NCBI GenBank assembly: GCA_022072405.1
Contig: JAJVHX010000025.1
Span: 1-64,000 of the forward strand
Direction of reading: 5' to 3'
Length of the DNA stretch: 64,000 nt
From: Phycisphaerae bacterium
Lineage (GTDB): Bacteria; Planctomycetota; Phycisphaerae; UBA1845; CAIVHJ01
Made by a program: the position numbers and the translations under genes. Below are positions 55,194 through 64,000 of this stretch, piece after piece. The notes beneath the pieces were generated by a model that saw only the letters and a list, made by a program, of their open reading frames with translations, had not been told where the DNA came from and ran no database searches. Every line of letters begins with the position of its first letter. Positions within the stretch are counted from its first letter, which is position 1.

Positions 55194-57628
55194 TCACCGT
55201 CGCCGCCAACAATCAGTTATTAGGTGCTGCACTTCGTTACGCCGAGCTTGGTTGGCATGTCTTTCCAGTCTATTCGATCTCCCAAGGGCAATGCACTTGC
55301 GGAGACGCCAGCTGCAGATCGGCGGGCAAACATCCTCGATTATCCAATGGGCTGAAAGGCGCTTCGGTCGATCAAGCCATAATCAACCAGTGGTGGACCA
55401 AATGGCCTGACGCCAATGTGGGGATACGCACCGGCGCAATATCGGGAATCATCGCCATCGATATTGATCCGCGTCACGGCGGTGATGGTACGCTGACTAA
55501 ATTAATCAACGAAAACGGACAACTGCCGCCGACTACAACCGCGATTACAGGCAGCGGTGGCCATCATCTGATCATGGCACACCCGGGAGTAAACGTCAGT
55601 AATCGAACGAACCTCTGGCCTGGAATTGATGTGCGGAGTGATGGCGGTTACATCGTCGTTCCGCCCTCCAATCATGCCAGTGGCGGCACATATCAATGGT
55701 CAAATGGTTCTGATCCCTGGCAATGCGAACCGGCAAGCATACCCAATTGGGTACTGGAAGCGCTCGTCAAATCGCCCGGCAATCATGCGTGTAAACCAAC
55801 ATCCAATGGCGATGAGTGGCACTTACTCATCGAATCGGCTCGGCGATATATAGCCAGTGCAGATTCAGTCGCCGAGGGACAGCGCAATTCAGCGGCATTC
55901 CGCCTGGCCGGCAATCTGGCCAGTTTTGAGTCAGAATCATCACATCACCGTTTGAGTGAATCGGACATCTTCGAGCTGATGGCAGACTGGAATCGCGGCA
56001 ACCAACCGCCGCTGGATGACCGCGAGTTGCGTCAGGTCGTCCAATCGGCCATGAAAAACGGCTCGCCGCGCCAGCCTCATCTGGTGCATCTGGGTACAAA
56101 AGCGTGGGGCTGTAGACACAGTAGACGTGTAGACAGTAGACACGCTCAACCATACAAATCATTCCCGGTTGAGGTGTTCCCGGAACCAGCGGCGGAATAT
56201 GTGCAAGCCGTATCAGAGGCCATCGGCTGCGATCCCGCGTATGTCGCGCTGCCGTTGCTCTCGGCGATGGCGGCTGCGGTTGGCAATAGTCGTCAAATCC
56301 AACTCAAACAGGGCTGGTGTGAACCGGCCATCATCTGGACTGCCATCATCGGTGAAAGTGGCACCCATAAGACCCCAGCCATGCGGCAAGTTCTCAAACC
56401 GATACATGATTTGCAAGCGGATGCAATCAAGAATTACGAACAAGCGCTTAAACAATTCCAGCAGAATTACCAGGTTTATGAGAAAGAGTTCGCAGCCTGG
56501 AAGCGAAGTAAAAATGCTCCACCGCTGCCCCCGGTTCAGCCGGAGCCACCTGCCGCCGTTCGCCTGGTGGTAGCGGATACGACGGTGGAAGCGCTGGCCC
56601 CGATCCTGAAAGATAATCCCCGTGGCGTACTTATGGCCCGCGATGAGCTGGCCGGCTGGATCGGATCATTTGATCGTTATGCTGCGGGTCGGGGCGGCGA
56701 CTCGGCCAATTGGCTCAGCATGCATGTGGGGGAGTCGCTGATCGTTGATCGCAAGACCGGCATTCCGCGAACGATTTTCATCCCAAAGGCTTCAGTCAGT
56801 GTGACCGGCGGTATACAGCCGCGAATTCTGGATCGCATGCTTTCAACGGAGCATCGAGAAAGCGGTCTTGCGGCACGCCTGCTGATGAGCTGGCCACCAC
56901 GTAAGGCCCGCCAATGGCGTGAGGCTGAAATAGATCCCAGATATGAGACCCAGCAGATGGAGATTTTCAAGCGATTGCTGAGTCTGCAACCGGAAACAGA
57001 CGAGAACAACCGGATTCATCCACTAACCCTGCGACTCACACCCGATGCCCAGACTGCCTGGGTCGAATTCTATAACGCTCACGCTCAGGAGCAGTTGAAC
57101 CTTGATGGCGACGAGGCGGCTGTCTGGTCCAAGCTGGAAGGTTACGCCGCACGGTTTGCATTGATATTCCATCTGGTGCAATGGGCTGCAACTGGCGAGC
57201 AGATCAATAGCACAGATCACATTGAAGTGCATTCTGTTGAAGCGGGTATTCGCCTATCCCAATGGTTTGGCCAGGAGACGCTTCGGGTCTATGGGCAATT
57301 GACTGAGAACGAAGATGAGCAGTTGCAACGGCAGGTGATCGAATTGATTCAACGACGTGGCGGATGCATCACAAAACGAGAACTTCAACAATCCTGTCGA
57401 CCACTACGAAACGATGCCGCTTTGGCAGAACAGACTCTGCAATCCTTAGCTGATGCTGGTTGGGGGCGATGGGAAGGTGCTGACGCGTGTTCACAGAATG
57501 GTCAGTCAAAACGCGCTTTCGTGTTGTCTACATGTCTACCGTCTACAACGTCTACAAACCCCATCGTCGACTCAAACAGCGGGGACTTTGCAGATGGTAG
57601 TGGCGATGATGGCGCTCAAATAGGGTAG
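55190..57628 (+). CDS. Primase-polymerase with DUF3987-type ATPase domain
   Basis: An 812-residue replication protein of integrative elements. The N-terminal ~180 residues are a bifunctional DNA primase/polymerase domain: GWHVFPV, IAIDIDP (Asp91, Asp93), GSGGHHL and GIDVRSDGGYIVVPPS. A linker helical region follows. The C-terminal part resembles DUF3987: IGESGTHKTPAM (about 387-398) as a P-loop variant with His-Lys-Thr, and GVLMARDELAGW (about 479-490) as the Walker B-like strand. It probably primes and unwinds element DNA. GTG 55190 has AGGAGGT upstream and overlaps the previous stop. Confidence 0.82.
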   Translation: MITVAANNQLLGAALRYAELGWHVFPVYSISQGQCTCGDASCRSAGKHPRLSNGLKGASVDQAIINQWWTKWPDANVGIRTGAISGIIAIDIDPRHGGDGTLTKLINENGQLPPTTTAITGSGGHHLIMAHPGVNVSNRTNLWPGIDVRSDGGYIVVPPSNHASGGTYQWSNGSDPWQCEPASIPNWVLEALVKSPGNHACKPTSNGDEWHLLIESARRYIASADSVAEGQRNSAAFRLAGNLASFESESSHHRLSESDIFELMADWNRGNQPPLDDRELRQVVQSAMKNGSPRQPHLVHLGTKAWGCRHSRRVDSRHAQPYKSFPVEVFPEPAAEYVQAVSEAIGCDPAYVALPLLSAMAAAVGNSRQIQLKQGWCEPAIIWTAIIGESGTHKTPAMRQVLKPIHDLQADAIKNYEQALKQFQQNYQVYEKEFAAWKRSKNAPPLPPVQPEPPAAVRLVVADTTVEALAPILKDNPRGVLMARDELAGWIGSFDRYAAGRGGDSANWLSMHVGESLIVDRKTGIPRTIFIPKASVSVTGGIQPRILDRMLSTEHRESGLAARLLMSWPPRKARQWREAEIDPRYETQQMEIFKRLLSLQPETDENNRIHPLTLRLTPDAQTAWVEFYNAHAQEQLNLDGDEAAVWSKLEGYAARFALIFHLVQWAATGEQINSTDHIEVHSVEAGIRLSQWFGQETLRVYGQLTENEDEQLQRQVIELIQRRGGCITKRELQQSCRPLRNDAALAEQTLQSLADAGWGRWEGADACSQNGQSKRAFVLSTCLPSTTSTNPIVDSNSGDFADGSGDDGAQIG

Positions 57629-57711
57629 GGGTAAGTCTAATCTCTGTAGGTATTTATGAAAAACCGTATTTGTCGCAGCCTACATATTTTCACGGGTTTT
57701 AGGGGTTTTGT

Positions 57712-57951
57712 ATGGGGAAAAACGTGAGTGACGGATATTTGCGCTTTTTAATTTGGCAGGCCCACAGGGCGATGGCGGAATCTCTGCCTGTGTTGCGAGC
57801 GGCACGGGATCGCGCAACTGGTGCTGCCGACTGGAACTCGCTCCAATTAACCTTCGAAAAAATTCGAGGTTGCCTGGCTGATGCATTTCTTCACGCGCCG
57901 TGGATGGACTGCGCACAATTCCCTACGTCCATCAGGTGTGGCAGAAAATGA
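57712..57951 (+). CDS. Small element protein, unknown
   Basis: A 79-residue helical protein with no recognised family. The frame is supported mainly by the ATGA overlap of its stop with the start of the HTH protein and by composition like its neighbours. No clear ribosome binding site is seen. Confidence 0.4.
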   Translation: MGKNVSDGYLRFLIWQAHRAMAESLPVLRAARDRATGAADWNSLQLTFEKIRGCLADAFLHAPWMDCAQFPTSIRCGRK

Positions 57952-58199
57952 CATCGGTGAGCGTTGATAACGAAATGACTTTGACCGCTCAATGCGACGC
58001 TAAACGGCTGTTGCTGCGCGATTGTGATATGGCGGCTTTACTGGGCTGTTCGGTCCGCCATGTTTGGGCGTTGGACTCTCGCGGTTTGATACCAGAAAGT
58101 GTGACCCTAGGTAAGCTGCGGCGATGGTCACGGTTTGTTGTTCTGCGATGGATCAGGGATGGATGTCCGCCTCGTTCTAATCCTGGCCGTGATTTATAA
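57948..58199 (+). CDS. Small HTH protein, excisionase-like
   Basis: An 83-residue protein with an AlpA/MerR-like helix-turn-helix: DMAALLGCSVRHVWALDSRGLIPESVTLGK then RRWSRFVVLRWI. Such proteins, encoded just before a tyrosine recombinase, commonly act as excisionases or regulators. ATG 57948 overlaps the previous stop; ATG 57975 is an alternative. Excisionase function is inferred from fold and position. Confidence 0.7.
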   Translation: MTSVSVDNEMTLTAQCDAKRLLLRDCDMAALLGCSVRHVWALDSRGLIPESVTLGKLRRWSRFVVLRWIRDGCPPRSNPGRDL

Positions 58200-58252
58200 C
58201 TGACAATCCCGACGATCAGCGTTACACTGTATGCAACCATCGAGGGTCCAAT

Positions 58253-59803
58253 ATGGCTGATACCAAGCGAAAGTCTAATCCGATTTATCGCACGACCTAC
58301 AGGGCGGTTGATGGCACACTCCGGGAATCATCGGTGTACTGGATTCGATTCCGCGATCACAGGCGGGTTAAGCGGCGCATACCCGGATATTCCGACCTGG
58401 CCTCAACAGAGCAACTGGTGAACTATGTTCGCAAGTTGGTGACATACCAAACCACGAAAGAACCGCTCAGCCCTGCCGTACTGGAATGGCTAAAAACACT
58501 ACCTGTGAAGATCAAGAAGCACCTAGTCAGATGCGAGTTGATCAGCGGATACAGCAATGCTGCCGGTATCTCTGCGTTGCAACATCTCGAAAATTATCAT
58601 CAAAACCTGACTGACGATGGGGTTACTCAGGATCATGCCAACCTCAGCAAAAACCGCATCAAGCGGCTATTGGATGGCACAGGGGCCAAGTTGCTTAGCG
58701 ATATCAGCGCTGCACAGATCAAGCGATTTCTGGCCAAGCTACGACGGGACGGAGGCTTATCTGAAAAGTCCAACAATCATTATGTGGTTTGCATCAAAGC
58801 ATTCTGTAATTGGCTGGTGAGGGAAAAGCGACTGGCTGAATCGCCGGTGGCTGCGCTGGAAAAGCTTGAACGTGTACGCGAGACGCACGTTCGCCGGGCG
58901 CTGTCTACTGACGAGTTAAAACGTCTTTTAATGGCGACAGAAAAGGCGCCGCGACGGTTTAATATGACTGGGCATGAGCGGAGCCTGTTGTACCGGCTGG
59001 CCTGTGAAACCGGATTACGAGCCAACGAACTCCGCCATCTTTCGGTCAATGACTTCGTGCTGGGTCGTGATCAGGCGATGGTGATACTCGGCGGGCACTT
59101 CACTAAGAACGGGCAGGATGCACGACAGCCGCTGAAAACAGACCTGGCTGATGAACTCCGCGTTATGTTCGCTACGAAGCTGCCGACCGCTCCGGCATTT
59201 AACCTGCCTAAGCGGGACAGCATGGCGGATATGCTCAAGTCTGACCTGAAAGATGCTGGAATTCCCTACAAGGATGCTGGCGGGAGGGTATTTGATTTTC
59301 ACGCATTTAGGCATCAATTTGCCACGAATTTGGCGCAGGTGGGCATTCACCCCAAAACTGCACAGGAATTGCTTAGGCACGGCTCTATTGCACTGACAAT
59401 GCAAACCTATACGCACTCATTGAGGGAAGATATTTCCGCAGCGGTGAACAATCTTCCTGACTTGTCACCAGACAGTAGCCAGAGGCAGCGGGCAACGGGC
59501 ACGCACGACGAAATCCACTCAAATCACTTTGTTCCAAACTTTGCTCCACGAGACGCATTTTCATGCACTCAGGTGCAATCAGGTGCAGTCAACATGACAA
59601 AAAAGGCACTTGCAGAAAAACGCATGGAAACAGGCAAAAGGTGCGTAAATTCTGCAAGTGCCGATGACTGGGAGCGGGAGGATTCGAACCTCCGAAGGCT
59701 AACGCCAACGGGTTTACAGCCCGTCCCCTTTGGCCACTCGGGCACACTCCCTTATCGCCGGGGTCGGGGCAAACACATCCCAACGATAGATCGGATATTG
59801 TAA
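58253..59803 (+). CDS. Tyrosine recombinase (integrase) of the tRNA-Tyr element
   Basis: A 516-residue tyrosine recombinase. The SAM-like core-binding domain occupies about residues 85-205. The catalytic residues are Arg256 (ETGLRANELRHL), His350 and Arg353 (HAFRHQFATN), His376 (LLRHGS) and Tyr386 (TYTHSL). After the catalytic Tyr a tail of about 130 residues follows. Its last ~45 residues are translated from the antisense strand of tRNA-Tyr and beyond (WEREDSNLRRLTP is tRNA-encoded), so the gene runs across attR. GAGGG precedes the ATG. It catalyses integration into the anticodon-to-3' part of tRNA-Tyr, by context. Confidence 0.9.
   Translation: MADTKRKSNPIYRTTYRAVDGTLRESSVYWIRFRDHRRVKRRIPGYSDLASTEQLVNYVRKLVTYQTTKEPLSPAVLEWLKTLPVKIKKHLVRCELISGYSNAAGISALQHLENYHQNLTDDGVTQDHANLSKNRIKRLLDGTGAKLLSDISAAQIKRFLAKLRRDGGLSEKSNNHYVVCIKAFCNWLVREKRLAESPVAALEKLERVRETHVRRALSTDELKRLLMATEKAPRRFNMTGHERSLLYRLACETGLRANELRHLSVNDFVLGRDQAMVILGGHFTKNGQDARQPLKTDLADELRVMFATKLPTAPAFNLPKRDSMADMLKSDLKDAGIPYKDAGGRVFDFHAFRHQFATNLAQVGIHPKTAQELLRHGSIALTMQTYTHSLREDISAAVNNLPDLSPDSSQRQRATGTHDEIHSNHFVPNFAPRDAFSCTQVQSGAVNMTKKALAEKRMETGKRCVNSASADDWEREDSNLRRLTPTGLQPVPFGHSGTLPYRRGRGKHIPTIDRIL
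59667..59725. repeat. Right attachment site
   Basis: The second copy of the 59-bp repeat found at 41735-41793. Here it is continuous with the 5' part of tRNA-Tyr and so completes a functional gene. Confidence 0.93.
59669..59751 (-). tRNA. tRNA-Tyr (GTA)
   Basis: An 83-base class II tRNA on the minus strand. The acceptor pairs GGGAGTG with CGCTCCC (one G-T), the anticodon loop is CTGTAAA (GTA), it has a long variable arm and a T-arm GGAGG-TTCGAAT-CCTCC. CCA is not encoded. The 3' part up to the anticodon stem is contributed by the integrated element. Confidence 0.96.
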
Positions 59804-59882
59804 CATCAATTTCGCGTCTCGCAAATTTCATCCGTTTAATACGATCGATGATTTATCGGATCCAACAGTACACATATTGGAG

Positions 59883-61421
59883 TCAAGGTTGGATGGCGAT
59901 TGGCTGAGTGGTCGCTCCAGGCCAGCCGGGCCAAAGTGTGCGAAAATCATACTGCTCGAGCTGCTGCCGGCCCAGGGTCATAAAATCAGGCAGGTCATAA
60001 GTCGTGGTACTTTCGCGGATAATCGGCACCTCGCGACCCAGCATACGAATAGCCAGTATGGTCTGCTGGCCGTCGCCATAAAGTCCGCGCAATCGCAACT
60101 GTTGATCGCGTATTTCCAGTCGCGTGCCCAGTTGCGAATATTCCAGCTCATCAAAGGGTAATTCCGGCAAAGTCAGCCCCAATAACGACTCCGCCAGTTT
60201 CTGCACCAGTTGTTTATCGATAGTCGTTTCACCGGCAGCGGTGGGTTCGACCCAGGCATCAATATCCGCCTGCACCAGAATTTCGTCACGAATGGTCAGG
60301 TTATGCAGTTTACATTGCAGTAAGCCTTTGGCCCGGCCCCAACCTAGCGCTGTCGTCAAGCGTTCCAGATCAACATCGACTACTTCGCCGCTAATCACCG
60401 CGATGACCAGACGGCCGTTCCGCCACTCGCCCCGCTCAATGGTCAACTCGGCACAACCACTCAACGCCAGCCAGCCCCCCAGCCGCTCGGTCCAATCAGC
60501 CAGTTGCAGGTCGTTCAGGCGGGCACTGCAGACCAACTGCTCCAACTGTCCCCCGATGATCGAAGCCTGATCGATAGTGACATGTTCCACTCGGCCGTGA
60601 TAGGGACCGCCCTGCAAAAATCCAGTCAACTCGCCCAACTGCAGATCACGAGCCACACCATTGAGCCGGACACGCGGTCGCGGTCCGTTTTCGTAAATAA
60701 TTTCTCCGGCAAAATTCCCCCGCTCCACTGCCTGGCCGGTGATTTTCTCCAGTTGCAGGTGCTGGATCGGTATGGGCGGCACCCATAAACGCACCTCGTC
60801 GATCACCAGCGACTGGCCGGGCATGAACCGGCTGCTCAGTGTGATCGGCTTGGTTACGTTGAAGCCGTTAATGGTTGTTGAACTGAGCGTGGCTTGAGCC
60901 GGCTGCCCCTTCTGCCCCAGCACCACAATACCCGAAGCATCGGCAATCCGCAGTTTCCAGTCGAATCGTGACACATCCAGATCGATATCCTTCAGTTCCA
61001 CCTGCCGCAGCTGCAGAGCATCGAAATCATGTGCCAGACCTGACTCCAGCACCTGCCGATAATCAGGCTCTCGCCATTGATCCGTCAGCACCTGGAAATA
61101 TCCGTCACGTAATTCCAGCATATACTGCGGCGGTAATATTTCACCGGATCGTTTCTGCCAGTGAGCCTGACGACACTGAAATATTTTTTCGCGCTGCTCG
61201 GGCAGAAAGACCGTCACGCCTTCGACCGTCAGGGCGCCGGGTTCCTGGGGTATGATACGCTCCAGCACGACGGGCAGCTTGAGAAAGGTACTGACCGATT
61301 GGCTGATACGCTGACGATAATAATTGCTGTGCAGATACCCCGCAAAAGCCAGCGTCGCCGCCAGCGAGCCGCCGCCCAGCAGGATACTCAACCATAGCAG
61401 ATTTCGACGAATTCGAAGCAT
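59883..61421 (-). CDS. AsmA-like/translocation-type periplasmic protein
   Basis: A 512-residue protein with one N-terminal membrane helix (LLWLSILLGGGSLAATLAFAGYL) and a long beta-rich periplasmic part. The pattern of LTVEGVTVFLP, LRQVELKDIDLDVSRFDWKL and similar strands is typical of AsmA/TamB/DUF748-like envelope proteins that bridge membranes or move lipids. No short diagnostic motif exists, so the assignment rests on topology. It is the last gene of a purC-aroC unit, 9 bases after aroC. Confidence 0.6.
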   Translation of the reverse strand: MLRIRRNLLWLSILLGGGSLAATLAFAGYLHSNYYRQRISQSVSTFLKLPVVLERIIPQEPGALTVEGVTVFLPEQREKIFQCRQAHWQKRSGEILPPQYMLELRDGYFQVLTDQWREPDYRQVLESGLAHDFDALQLRQVELKDIDLDVSRFDWKLRIADASGIVVLGQKGQPAQATLSSTTINGFNVTKPITLSSRFMPGQSLVIDEVRLWVPPIPIQHLQLEKITGQAVERGNFAGEIIYENGPRPRVRLNGVARDLQLGELTGFLQGGPYHGRVEHVTIDQASIIGGQLEQLVCSARLNDLQLADWTERLGGWLALSGCAELTIERGEWRNGRLVIAVISGEVVDVDLERLTTALGWGRAKGLLQCKLHNLTIRDEILVQADIDAWVEPTAAGETTIDKQLVQKLAESLLGLTLPELPFDELEYSQLGTRLEIRDQQLRLRGLYGDGQQTILAIRMLGREVPIIRESTTTYDLPDFMTLGRQQLEQYDFRTLWPGWPGATTQPIAIQP

Positions 61422-61430
61422 GATTTTTTA

Positions 61431-62603
61431 TCAGGAATGATCGGGCTTCACACCCAGGTTGCGGGCCTGCTGCATAAACCATTCATACGCCTGGGTCACC
61501 TCACCCAGCGTATCACCGCCGAACTTCGCCAGAAACACCCGGGCCACCTCAAATGCGACTACGTTCTCCGCCACGACACTAACCGCCGGTACCGCGCAGA
61601 CATCGCTGCGTTCATACGCGGAGACCGATTCTTCCAGCGATTCCAGATTCACCGTTTTCATACCTTTGCGAATCGTGCTGATCGGTTTCATCACTGCACG
61701 CACCACCAGGGTCTGACCATTGGTCATCCCCCCTTCCAGACCTCCGGCATTGTTGGTTCGCCGGACAAAACCCAGATGGGTGGCAGCCCGCTGCTGGGGG
61801 TCATATTCGATAACGTCGTGAACCTGCGAACCTCGCTGATGGGCGAGCGCGAAGCCGCCGCCGATTTCCACGCCTTTGATGGCCTGAATGGAACCCACCG
61901 CCTGCATGATACGGCCATCCAGACGTTCATCCCACTGCACGCAACTGCCCAGACCGGGTGGAACGCCCTGGGCTCGTACCTCAATAACGCCGCCCAGCGT
62001 GTCGCCTTCGGCACCCGCTTTACGGATCTGGTCAATCATCGCTTCGGCGGAACGGGCATCCGGGCAATAGACTTCATTGTCGTCGCGCTCAAAACGCAAT
62101 TGGTTCAGATCGCGGCTGCTCTCCACGGTACATCGAATCGAGCCAATCTGCTCAACATAACCCACCACGCTGATACCGAAATGACGTAGCAGACACTTTG
62201 CTACGGCGCCCGCCGCTACTCGAACCGCTGTCTCGCGCGCCGAAGCCCGTTCCAGTGTCGTGCGGCAATCGGTAGTCAGCCATTTAATGCTGCCGGCAAA
62301 GTCGGCATGACCCGGACGAGGCTGCGTGACCGGAGGGGCGATTTCCAGACGAGAGTCCTGGTTGGGTACCATCAAGACCAGCGGCGAACCCATCGTCACT
62401 CCCTGTCGCCAGCCGCTGAGTATCTGTATTTCATCGCGTTCGATCTGTTGTCGCTGGCTTCGACCATAACCCCCCTGCCGGCGACGTAATTCATTATTGA
62501 TCAACTCCTGATCCAGCCGCAATCCGGCGGGTAAACCCTCCAACAGGGCCAGCATCTGTGGACCGTGTGATTCACCCGCCGTTCGAAAACTCAGCACTGC
62601 CAT
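61431..62603 (-). CDS. aroC: Chorismate synthase
   Basis: FMNH2-dependent last enzyme of the shikimate pathway. ATG 62603 gives MAVLSFRTAGESHGP, the invariant N-terminus; the preceding in-frame codons belong to the end of purC. RRQGGYGRSQRQ, RPGHADFAGS and SARETAVRVAAGAVA are family motifs; ERSDVCAVPAVSVVAE closes the active site. The gene begins one base after the purC stop. With aroB on the far side of the integrated element, an aro neighbourhood was interrupted. Confidence 0.95.
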   Translation of the reverse strand: MAVLSFRTAGESHGPQMLALLEGLPAGLRLDQELINNELRRRQGGYGRSQRQQIERDEIQILSGWRQGVTMGSPLVLMVPNQDSRLEIAPPVTQPRPGHADFAGSIKWLTTDCRTTLERASARETAVRVAAGAVAKCLLRHFGISVVGYVEQIGSIRCTVESSRDLNQLRFERDDNEVYCPDARSAEAMIDQIRKAGAEGDTLGGVIEVRAQGVPPGLGSCVQWDERLDGRIMQAVGSIQAIKGVEIGGGFALAHQRGSQVHDVIEYDPQQRAATHLGFVRRTNNAGGLEGGMTNGQTLVVRAVMKPISTIRKGMKTVNLESLEESVSAYERSDVCAVPAVSVVAENVVAFEVARVFLAKFGGDTLGEVTQAYEWFMQQARNLGVKPDHS

Positions 62604-62604
62604 A

Positions 62605-63534
62605 TCATCCTCGCTGCGCGGCGTCTCCCTGTCTGTCCCGCACAAATTTCTTTCCGGTTAATTGTTCATAAGCCTGAATGTAACGCGCCGTCGTTTGCTG
62701 GACGACATCCGCCGGCAATTCCGGGCCGGGCGGTTCCTTGTCCCACAGCTTGGCATCACACAGTCCCTGCAGATAATTGCGGACCGGCTGCTTGTCATAG
62801 CTGTCCTGATCGCGACCGATCTGATATTCATCCGCCGGCCAGAAACGCGAAGAATCCGGTGTCAGCACTTCATCAATCAGCAGATATTCACCATCGGCCA
62901 CCCCCCACTCAAACTTCGTATCAGCCAGGATGATCCCACGCGGTCGCGCATATTCCGCAGCTGTTAGATATATTTCGATGCTCCGGTTACGAAGATAGCG
63001 CATGGTATCCTCGCTTACTATTTGCGCAGCCTGCTCATAAGAAATGTTCTGATCGTGGCCGCTCTCTTCTTTGGTAGCGGGCGTAAATATGGGTTCGGGT
63101 AATCGCGAACAAAGTTGCAGACCGGCGGGCAGGCGAATACCGCACACCGCACCTGTTTTCTGATAATCCTTCCAGCCGGAACCCGCCAGATAACCGCGCA
63201 CGACACATTCAATCGGAATTACCTGGCATTTCCGGCAACGCATGGCCCGCTCATACAATTGCGTTCGATGGGCTTCCAGTCCTTCTGGAATCTGGTCGCG
63301 AACGAGAGAGATCAGATGATGGCGGACCCGACCTTCCAGGAAATGAAACCAGAATTCAGACAGCAGCGTCAGTACCCGTCCTTTTTCCGGAATCGCCGTC
63401 GCCATAACCACATCAAAAGCACTGATACGATCACAGGCTACCAGTAATAATTCTGAACCCAGATCATAGATATCCCGTACCTTGCCCTGGCGGCGGGGGA
63501 ATCCCCGCAAATCGGTTCGATACAACGCCTTCAC
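62605..63534 (-). CDS. purC: SAICAR synthase
   Basis: ATP-dependent ligase of purine synthesis that joins CAIR and aspartate. The 309 residues are of the longer type. RQGKVRDIYDLG, RISAFDVVM, IPIECVVRGYLAGSGW and GIILADTKFEWG are family signatures, and DEVLTPDSSRFWP completes the active site. The start at 63534 gives MKALYRTDL. It is coupled to aroC and preceded by a partial gene 27 bases upstream. Confidence 0.95.
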   Translation of the reverse strand: MKALYRTDLRGFPRRQGKVRDIYDLGSELLLVACDRISAFDVVMATAIPEKGRVLTLLSEFWFHFLEGRVRHHLISLVRDQIPEGLEAHRTQLYERAMRCRKCQVIPIECVVRGYLAGSGWKDYQKTGAVCGIRLPAGLQLCSRLPEPIFTPATKEESGHDQNISYEQAAQIVSEDTMRYLRNRSIEIYLTAAEYARPRGIILADTKFEWGVADGEYLLIDEVLTPDSSRFWPADEYQIGRDQDSYDKQPVRNYLQGLCDAKLWDKEPPGPELPADVVQQTTARYIQAYEQLTGKKFVRDRQGDAAQRG

Positions 63535-63561
63535 TTGAAATCCTCACTCCGGTAATTATTT

Positions 63562-64000
63562 TTACGGTTCTTCCGCTATACGACGTCGCACAACAATGAG
63601 CAAGTGTCGCAAACGTTCCCGCTGGCGCGACAACCGGATGTTTTCCTCCGGATCACGCCGCAACGTCTGATTGAGCAAAGCCAGCTCACGATTCATGCCC
63701 ATCACCAGAGTGAGATGCTGGGCAAAGGATGCCGCATCACGTCCCCGGCCATCATATTGCCCCGGCTGGTCGATCCATTGATCGATCCGATCCACTCTTG
63801 CCGGAGCCGTATCACCAGGCTGCGTCGTAGCGGAAATATTCGCTGACCAAGATTGTTCCAGTTGCGCCGACAATGCCTGCTGGCTTTCATCCAGATGTCG
63901 GGGCAGGGTGTAATAAAGTTTGAAATACCCCTGTCGGGCCTGCTGCAGGGAATAGGCCAGCTGCAAGTTAGCAGCAAATTGGTTCAGTGAAATCTGATAT
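63562..64000 (-). CDS. Partial helical protein, cut by the window end
   Basis: The C-terminal ~145 residues of a minus-strand gene; the frame stays open to the last base (YQISLNQFAANLQ...), so the TTG at 63966 is not the start. The visible part is helical and rich in Gln, Arg and Leu with an IDQWIDQPGQYDGRG loop and a basic end RRRIAEEP. I do not recognise it. It probably belongs to the purC-aroC operon. Confidence 0.55.
   Translation of the reverse strand, partial: YQISLNQFAANLQLAYSLQQARQGYFKLYYTLPRHLDESQQALSAQLEQSWSANISATTQPGDTAPARVDRIDQWIDQPGQYDGRGRDAASFAQHLTLVMGMNRELALLNQTLRRDPEENIRLSRQRERLRHLLIVVRRRIAEEP

Larger units (their letters stand above)
41735..59725. mobile_element. Integrative element of about 18 kb in tRNA-Tyr, carrying an Rhs locus
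   Basis: The element is bounded by the 59-bp direct repeat described at each end. At the right end it restores the complete tRNA-Tyr and encodes a tyrosine recombinase facing outward. Next to the recombinase are a small HTH protein and a primase-polymerase/ATPase, a replication-integration module typical of satellite-like elements. The larger left part carries the Rhs toxin locus and two gene remnants. No conjugation, capsid or terminase gene is seen, so mobility would depend on a helper or the element is non-transmissible. Boundaries are seen directly; mobility is inferred. Confidence 0.88.

Overview
The window looks like chromosomal DNA of a Gram-negative, planctomycete-like bacterium, perhaps of the Phycisphaerae type. 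The evidence is lipopolysaccharide genes (lpxK, two LPS glycosyltransferases, gmhB), many lipoproteins with PKD-like and dockerin-like calcium repeats, membrane proteins carrying CxxCG...CPECG zinc ribbons, an AmmeMemoRadiSam-B-type protein, and a 23S rRNA gene with no 16S or 5S beside it. The taxonomic call is inference; no marker was searched.

Layout. 1-2.4 kb: a small lipoprotein, an alpha/beta hydrolase and a spacer with a cluster of palindromes. 2.4-13.5 kb: an envelope block with murJ (minus), then a Memo-like protein, lpxK, a deoxyhypusine-synthase-like protein, gmhB, an ABC transporter pair, a heptosyltransferase, a GT4 glycosyltransferase and plsY, mostly overlapping or tightly spaced. 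13.5-17.7 kb: a long unknown helical protein, a cupin, a methyltransferase and a DUF486 gene broken by an in-frame TGA. 18.1-21.9 kb (minus): tRNA-Ile, tRNA-Ala and 23S rRNA with a promoter and terminators. 22.2-25.8 kb: a surface lipoprotein, ribE and pdxA.

26.3-32.6 kb (minus) is a compact gene set that looks like an undescribed RiPP-type (ribosomal peptide) pathway: a 78-residue precursor candidate, two B12-binding radical SAM enzymes, a PqqD-like carrier, an HprK-like kinase and a nucleotidyltransferase. 32.9-41.7 kb returns to mixed genes: a large Asn/Asp-rich lipoprotein, dgt, a HIT protein, a PLP enzyme, a CMP-sugar synthetase-like gene without a normal start codon, and aroB.

41.7-59.7 kb is an integrative element of about 18 kb inserted in tRNA-Tyr. 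A 59-bp direct repeat of the 3' part of the tRNA marks both ends, and a tyrosine recombinase lies against the intact tRNA. Its cargo is an Rhs/YD-repeat polymorphic toxin locus: a 2,206-residue Rhs protein, a putative immunity protein, a helical exported protein, then a second displaced Rhs C-terminus carrying a group-XII-like phospholipase A2 motif, with its own putative immunity protein and a second copy of the helical protein. Behind it lies a replication/integration module (primase-polymerase with a DUF3987-type ATPase, a small HTH protein, the integrase). 59.8-64 kb returns to the chromosome with an AsmA-like protein, aroC, purC and a partial gene.
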